Source: Ruminiclostridium sp. (GTDB taxonomy: Bacteria > Bacillota > Clostridia > Oscillospirales > Ruminococcaceae). Taken from it: a stretch of DNA of 46,161 nt. The stretch spans positions 1 to 46,161 of the forward strand of contig JAFTVY010000056.1 in the NCBI GenBank assembly GCA_017465545.1. Direction: 5' to 3'. Shown here in pieces: positions 42,342 to 46,161 of the stretch; the stretch's first letter is position 1; each line of letters opens with the position of its first letter. The translations under genes were made by a program, and so were the position numbers. The notes under the pieces were generated by a model that saw only the letters and a program-made list of their open reading frames with translations, had not been told where the DNA came from and ran no database searches.

Positions 42342-43100
42342 TTATTCCTTTTCGTTCTGAGGCAGTTGCTTCGGCTCATCTGCTATATCCCTTGCGAGCT
42401 GTTCTGCCTTTTCTTTTTCTATAGCTTCCGCTTTTGCAAGCTCCTCATTCTGCTTTATTCTTCTGTTACGCAGATAGTAGTATAACGCCCTGAAGGTACC
42501 TGCCATTATACCAAGAAGAATAAATCCGCCGAAGGGTGCCTCAAAGGCGGGAATGCTGAAATCGGTAAGCTTTATTCCTGCAAAGGAACCGAAGCATATC
42601 ATTTCTCTGAAGCTGCCCGTGAGTACGCAGATTACGGAAAAGCCCGCAATAAATACTATTACGTCTATCACCATTTTAGGCTTGGATTCCAGATAAAATC
42701 TGCTTTCCGTCTTCGAAAATATCAGCGCATTGGTAATTATAAGCGGCATATATATGCCGATAAGCTCAACCGTCAGCGGGAAAACTTTTTCCAGCAGTAA
42801 CACCGTCGGGATATAATAAACCGAGCCTACTATAGCATATATAATTACACGTAGCGTGTAGACGATTTTTTTAGGGACAAAGGAGCAGGTGAGTATAGTA
42901 AGAAAGGATATTACCGCAAAGGCAAGCGCAATTACCACACCCTTTTTAAAGGAGGTTGCGGCAATGATTACCGGGGCGGTGACAATACCCGTCATAAGCA
43001 CCACGTTCTGCTTTGCAAGACCGTCAAGAAGATCCCTTGTAAACCTGAAATCAGTCTTCTTTTTTATCTTTTCCGGCTTTATCTGTTTTGCTGTTGCCAT
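42342..43100 (-). CDS. RnfE/NqrD-like membrane protein lacking the iron-sulfur cysteines
   Basis: 252 residues with six helices and a charged 45-residue C-terminal tail (EELAKAEAIEKEKAEQLARD) not usual for RnfE. FTRDLLDGLAKQNVVLMTGIVTAP aligns without gaps with the family NPVxxxxLGxCP; Cys is replaced by Ala42. IYMPLIITNALIFSKTESRF aligns with IPLIVVNCIILGRAEAF; Cys is replaced by Ala125. The start at 43100 has a strong GGAGG and overlaps the RnfD-like gene by 50 bp, so the genes are tightly coupled. Confidence 0.8.
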   Translation of the reverse strand: MATAKQIKPEKIKKKTDFRFTRDLLDGLAKQNVVLMTGIVTAPVIIAATSFKKGVVIALAFAVISFLTILTCSFVPKKIVYTLRVIIYAIVGSVYYIPTVLLLEKVFPLTVELIGIYMPLIITNALIFSKTESRFYLESKPKMVIDVIVFIAGFSVICVLTGSFREMICFGSFAGIKLTDFSIPAFEAPFGGFILLGIMAGTFRALYYYLRNRRIKQNEELAKAEAIEKEKAEQLARDIADEPKQLPQNEKE

Positions 43101-44343
43101 GACTGACCTCCGTTTTATTTGTCTGTTTCTTTTTCTTTGTGAAAAGATCTGCGATGCTATCCTTTATTTCGGCAAAACCTAACTTTTTCTTGCGTTTTAC
43201 CTTTGTAACTTTATTGTCTATAGCGGGCATATTATAATTTACAGGCTGGATTATGATTTCCTGGGTGTCTGCCAGAGAATGAGTCTTGCCCTGCTTTGCA
43301 TCCCTTGACATACGCTCAAAGGAGCCTAAGTTGTTTTTAAGATAGGTGAATGCCTGCTTTATAAGTCTCTTTATATCAAACCAGAGTCTGTCAAGGTAAA
43401 GGGACAGAGCATTGGTTATAAGCAATGCAAATACGAATACGCCCTCGATGCTTGCGCTGTTTCTGAAAATTGTAGCGGTAGTGCCAAGAGCAAGTCCGTA
43501 TAAGAATCTGCCACCGCCTGTTACGGGGAGCGTCTGCGGATCGCTGGCAAGGAATATAAAGCCGAACAGTACAAAGCCGCTTATAAAACGGAATACTACT
43601 ATATCGGCAGAGCCGGTCAGCATAAAGCTTATAAGTGCCATACTGCCCATACCGCCAAGGGTAGCCGCAAAGGATATGCTTTTTCTGAACAGTAGACAGA
43701 TACCGCTGACTAAAAGCACCAGTATATGCGTAGTTCCCATCGGGCCTGAGAAATTGCCCATAATTACTTCCAGTACAGAAAGATTTGGTATAGCACCATT
43801 TTTAATAAAGTTACTTTCGATACTGTTTACGTGAGGTACGTCTATTGCTCCGAATACAGGAAGCTCCGCACCAAGCTCAGGATAGGTCAGCACCTGCTGA
43901 GGATAACAGATTATCAGGAATGCAATTGCAACTGCGGCAGGGTTGAAGATGTAATTATCCTTACCGCCGAAGATGTGCTTTACCGTTATGGCAAGCACGG
44001 CTCCGATTGCTACTATATGATATTCTACGCAGGCGGGGAGCATAAGCGCAACCGCCATACCGTAGGCTACGTTTGAAAGATCCTTGAAGCTGTATTCCTT
44101 CTTGCACAGAAAACAGCCTATCATATCGGTTATCGCACAGCATGATACCGAGCAGATGCACACCGCCAGGGAGCGGAAACCGTATATATAGATTGCAAGC
44201 ACCATCACAGCGAGCATAAGGAGTATCTGGTCACCATATACGCTACGTGGCTTGCGTAATTTTTTTCTTGCCGCATCCATTGTCATAAGGAGCGGAGCGT
44301 CGTCGATCTTCCGTAGAAGCTCTTCTCTTGTTGGACTACTCAT
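43051..44343 (-). CDS. RnfD/NqrB-like membrane protein lacking the FMN-attachment threonine
   Basis: 430 residues, longer than usual RnfD (about 320-350). The membrane part (about 35-340) has the family pattern: GGKDNYIFNPAAVAIAFL, MGNFSGPMGTTHILVLLVSGICLLFRK, FIFLASDPQTLPVTGGGRFLYGL. RnfD carries FMN covalently on the Thr of SGATPL (about residue 187 in E. coli RsxD); here the segment reads KNGAIPN with Ile185 at that place. A basic cytoplasmic tail of about 90 residues (KVKRKKKLGF, FTKKKKQTNKTE) is added. No RnfB, RnfC, RnfG or ApbE gene is nearby. First gene of the D-E-A set. Confidence 0.8.
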   Translation of the reverse strand: MSSPTREELLRKIDDAPLLMTMDAARKKLRKPRSVYGDQILLMLAVMVLAIYIYGFRSLAVCICSVSCCAITDMIGCFLCKKEYSFKDLSNVAYGMAVALMLPACVEYHIVAIGAVLAITVKHIFGGKDNYIFNPAAVAIAFLIICYPQQVLTYPELGAELPVFGAIDVPHVNSIESNFIKNGAIPNLSVLEVIMGNFSGPMGTTHILVLLVSGICLLFRKSISFAATLGGMGSMALISFMLTGSADIVVFRFISGFVLFGFIFLASDPQTLPVTGGGRFLYGLALGTTATIFRNSASIEGVFVFALLITNALSLYLDRLWFDIKRLIKQAFTYLKNNLGSFERMSRDAKQGKTHSLADTQEIIIQPVNYNMPAIDNKVTKVKRKKKLGFAEIKDSIADLFTKKKKQTNKTEVSHGNSKTDKAGKDKKED

Positions 44344-44400
44344 CAGAGATATAATACCTTTCAGATAATTGGTTGATTTTTTTAAAATGGGGGAATGAAT

Positions 44401-44964
44401 ATGCAGATCGATACACTTGCAGGAGGTACCGTCAGAATAACACTCGCCCTGTCGGATATGTACAGCTATAATATCCGCTATGAGGATATATCAGGTCATT
44501 CCCGTCAGACAAGACTTGCACTTTCAAAGCTGATTGCCTCTATAAGGGAAAGGGAGGGCTTGTCCCTTTCGGGAGACAGATTGCTGATTGAAGCCTTTCC
44601 CACAAAGGACGGAGGCTGTATGCTCTATCTGTCCTGCCTTGGCCGTGCCGATTGCAGGCAGAATGAAAAATCAGGCTACCGCAAGGGCAGATATATTTTA
44701 GCTGAAAGCGACTGCCTTGACGATATGATAGCACTATGCCGTGTACTGAAGATAAACTGCGGAAACGTATGCTCGGTACTGTATTACCTTGACGGATGCT
44801 ACCGACTTATAATTCCCGCCTTTTTAAAAGCAACGCTGATAGAAACCATATCAAGGGAATATGCCGAGGTGTCGCTGTGCGAGAGCAATATCAAATGTGA
44901 AACAGCCGAGCATTACAGACTTGTATGCTATAACGCCGTAGACAGACTGTCTGCACTTTACTGA
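44401..44964 (+). CDS. MecA-like adaptor protein
   Basis: 187 residues from ATG 44401 (GGGGGA 7 nt upstream; ATG 44395 is too close to that site). The N-terminal IDTLAGGTVRITLALSDM and central LLIEAFPTKDGGCMLYLSC resemble MecA adaptors, which deliver substrates to ClpC. The C-terminal half is more divergent (DGCYRLIIPAFLKATLIETISREYAE). It diverges from the Rnf-like operon with a 57-bp gap and meets rpe end to end with no gap and no visible terminator. Confidence 0.6.
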   Translation: MQIDTLAGGTVRITLALSDMYSYNIRYEDISGHSRQTRLALSKLIASIREREGLSLSGDRLLIEAFPTKDGGCMLYLSCLGRADCRQNEKSGYRKGRYILAESDCLDDMIALCRVLKINCGNVCSVLYYLDGCYRLIIPAFLKATLIETISREYAEVSLCESNIKCETAEHYRLVCYNAVDRLSALY

Positions 44965-45609
44965 TTATCTTATAAGTTCTGCGGCTTTTTTTATATCCTC
45001 TGCTTTGAAAAGATACGTGCCTGCCACAAGAACGTTTGCACCTGCCGCCTTTACAATACCGGCTGTATCGGCGTTTATTCCGCCGTCAACCTGAATATCC
45101 ATTTCTATATTGTTTTCGTTGCAGTAATCACGCAGTACCTTTACCTTATCGGCACAGAAGGGGATAAAGCCCTGACCGCCGTAACCGGGTTCTACCGTCA
45201 TAACCAGCACCATATCGCAAAGAGGAAGATAGGGATAAACCTCCTCTATCGGTGTGCCGGGTTTTACGGCAAGTCCCGATTTCATACCGTGATTTCTGAT
45301 TGCTTTCAGATTCTCGGCTGTATCGCCGCCACTTTCAAGGTGGATAGTCAGCATATCGCTGCCCGCCTTTGCAAAGAGCGGTATGAGTCTTGTGGGATCC
45401 GTTACCATAAGATGGGTATCAAAGAATATTTCACTTTTACCTCTTATAGCGGCTACTACGTTGTTGCCATAGGTTATATTGTCAACAAAAACGCCGTCCA
45501 TAACGTCTATATGAAGCCATTCTATTTCAGCGGCCTCGCATCTTTTTATTTCGTCTGCGATGGCAGAAAGGTCGCTTGCAAGCATTGAAGCTGAAAGTCT
45601 GATTGTCAT
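44965..45609 (-). CDS. rpe: Ribulose-phosphate 3-epimerase
   Basis: 214-residue TIM barrel with LSASMLASDL, the metal-binding His/Asp in EWLHIDVMDGVFVDN, FDTHLMV, MTVEPGYGGQGFIP and DGGINADT. It interconverts ribulose-5-P and xylulose-5-P in the pentose phosphate pathway. AAAAAGG lies about 10 nt before the start. Confidence 0.96.
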   Translation of the reverse strand: MTIRLSASMLASDLSAIADEIKRCEAAEIEWLHIDVMDGVFVDNITYGNNVVAAIRGKSEIFFDTHLMVTDPTRLIPLFAKAGSDMLTIHLESGGDTAENLKAIRNHGMKSGLAVKPGTPIEEVYPYLPLCDMVLVMTVEPGYGGQGFIPFCADKVKVLRDYCNENNIEMDIQVDGGINADTAGIVKAAGANVLVAGTYLFKAEDIKKAAELIR

Positions 45610-45674
45610 TTTTTGTTACCTTTTTAGTTATTTTTATCTTTTGTGAGATATACTTCACACAATTATACATTATA

Positions 45675-45703
45675 ATGATATACTATAATTATTCCTAAGT
45701 CAA
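45675..45703 (-). promoter_or_regulatory. Promoter of rpe
   Basis: Minus strand: TTGACT (45703-45698), 17-nt spacer, TATCAT (45680-45675). From 45704 to 45890 I see no gene or clear signal. Confidence 0.6.
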
Positions 45704-45890
45704 GAGAAAATTATCGAAAATCTGTGAATTTCCTCATTTTGACTAATTTTTTAGCTTTTTCTTTAGCGCCAGTGCAAAAATCCGTGACTGTTTTCCACAA
45801 ACTTCGCTATCTACGGGCGTTTCGGGACAAGCTTTCCTTTTGTTCTTTGAATGGCGTTTTTAATATGGTTTCTGTACGAAAGTTTTTATT

Positions 45891-46161
45891 CCTGCCGTTT
45901 TATAGTTGCAGAATTAATCGTTTCTTATAAAAGGCGGGAATTGCCGAGGGGGCACCCCTTTTTCTGTGTCTGCCAAGCAGATTTTTTGTCCCCTGCCGTT
46001 TCGCATTTGTCGGAATTAATAGTTTCTTATAAAAGGCAGGAATTGCCTGAGGGGGCACCCCTTTTCTGTGTCTGCCAAGCAGATTTTTTGTCCCCTGCCG
46101 TTTCGCATTTGTCGGAATTAATAGTTTCTTATAAAAGGCAGGAATTGCCTGAGGGGGCACC
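45891..46161. repeat. Tandem array of ~102-bp structured repeats (runs off the right edge)
   Basis: Units start at 45891, 45992 and 46094 (period 101-102 bp). Each has CCTGCC pairing, across a 36-37 nt loop, with GGCAGG (46035-46040, 46137-46142) or, in the first unit, GGCGGG (45933-45938; a G-U wobble keeps the stem). The loop ends with TATAAAA. A second hairpin AGGGG-GCA-CCCCT follows. The layout and loop length are the same as in the array after tpiA. The 102-bp period keeps one minus-strand frame open by chance; no RBS or known protein supports a gene. Confidence 0.88.

Noticed and set aside
45900..46160. Minus-strand open frame of 86 codons with a 34-residue repeat
   Set aside because: It is a by-product of the 102-bp tandem repeat (a multiple of three). 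There is no RBS, and selection acts on stem pairing rather than protein sequence.
45891..46161. CRISPR array
   Set aside because: Units of 101-102 bp are repeated entirely; there are no short repeats with unique spacers and no cas genes.

Overview
The window looks like a chromosomal stretch from an anaerobic gut Firmicute of the Ruminococcus / Oscillospiraceae type. This rests on an Rnf-type membrane gene set, a lipid-anchored GH5 cellulase with a CBM2 module, pilin-like proteins, a SpeD-SpeA-SpeE polyamine operon, AGGAGG-type ribosome binding sites, and many short palindromic repeats between genes. There is no rRNA, tRNA, insertion sequence, phage module or CRISPR array.

Layout. 1-4653 (minus): two secreted proteins sharing an almost identical signal-peptide segment, a BspA-type LRR protein and a CHAP/lysozyme-like wall hydrolase that runs off the left edge. 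4.9-6.4 kb: an XRE regulator, a DtxR/MntR-type regulator whose own -10 box lies inside a palindrome, and an HD-domain hydrolase. 6.4-10.7 kb (minus): glycolytic genes pgk, tpiA and gpmI, with a repeat array after tpiA. 10.9-14.6 kb: rlmB and a degenerate P1B-type ATPase. 15-17.5 kb: GH5 cellulase plus guanine deaminase, and a divergent free-standing FakA middle domain. 17.9-19.6 kb: two pilin-like genes with matching promoters. 19.9-20.7 kb: a SLOG (DUF1273) protein and a ribbon-helix-helix protein diverging from 12-bp iterons. 20.7-24.4 kb: response regulator, atypical DAG-kinase-family protein and hybrid histidine kinase. 24.6-30 kb: speD, speA, speE and two CPBP proteases. 30.1-33.1 kb (plus): a YtrA-type GntR regulator / ABC transporter operon that starts with a 52-residue membrane protein. 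33.2-37.9 kb (plus): a degenerate P2-type ATPase, a DUF368 lipid-carrier translocase with an inserted extracytoplasmic domain, and an esterase-like hydrolase. 37.9-41.7 kb (minus): a diguanylate cyclase behind a duplicated promoter, yajC, and a membrane-anchored barrel protein. 41.7-44.3 kb (minus): RnfD-, RnfE- and RnfA-like genes. 44.4-45.6 kb: a MecA-like adaptor and rpe. 45.9 kb to the end: a tandem array of structured repeats.

Most unusual points. (1) The RnfD/E/A-like proteins appear to have lost all four cysteines that hold the intramembrane iron-sulfur cluster and the threonine that carries covalent FMN, while keeping the membrane fold: a probable redox-dead Rnf core. (2) Two separate P-type ATPase-like proteins lack the DKTGT, TGD and GDGxND motifs. 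(3) A two-hairpin repeat family present in two arrays shows compensatory stem changes, so its structure is under selection; one array has also copied the 3' end of tpiA. (4) The DUF368 protein carries a beta-rich insert that resembles a CBM2 module.
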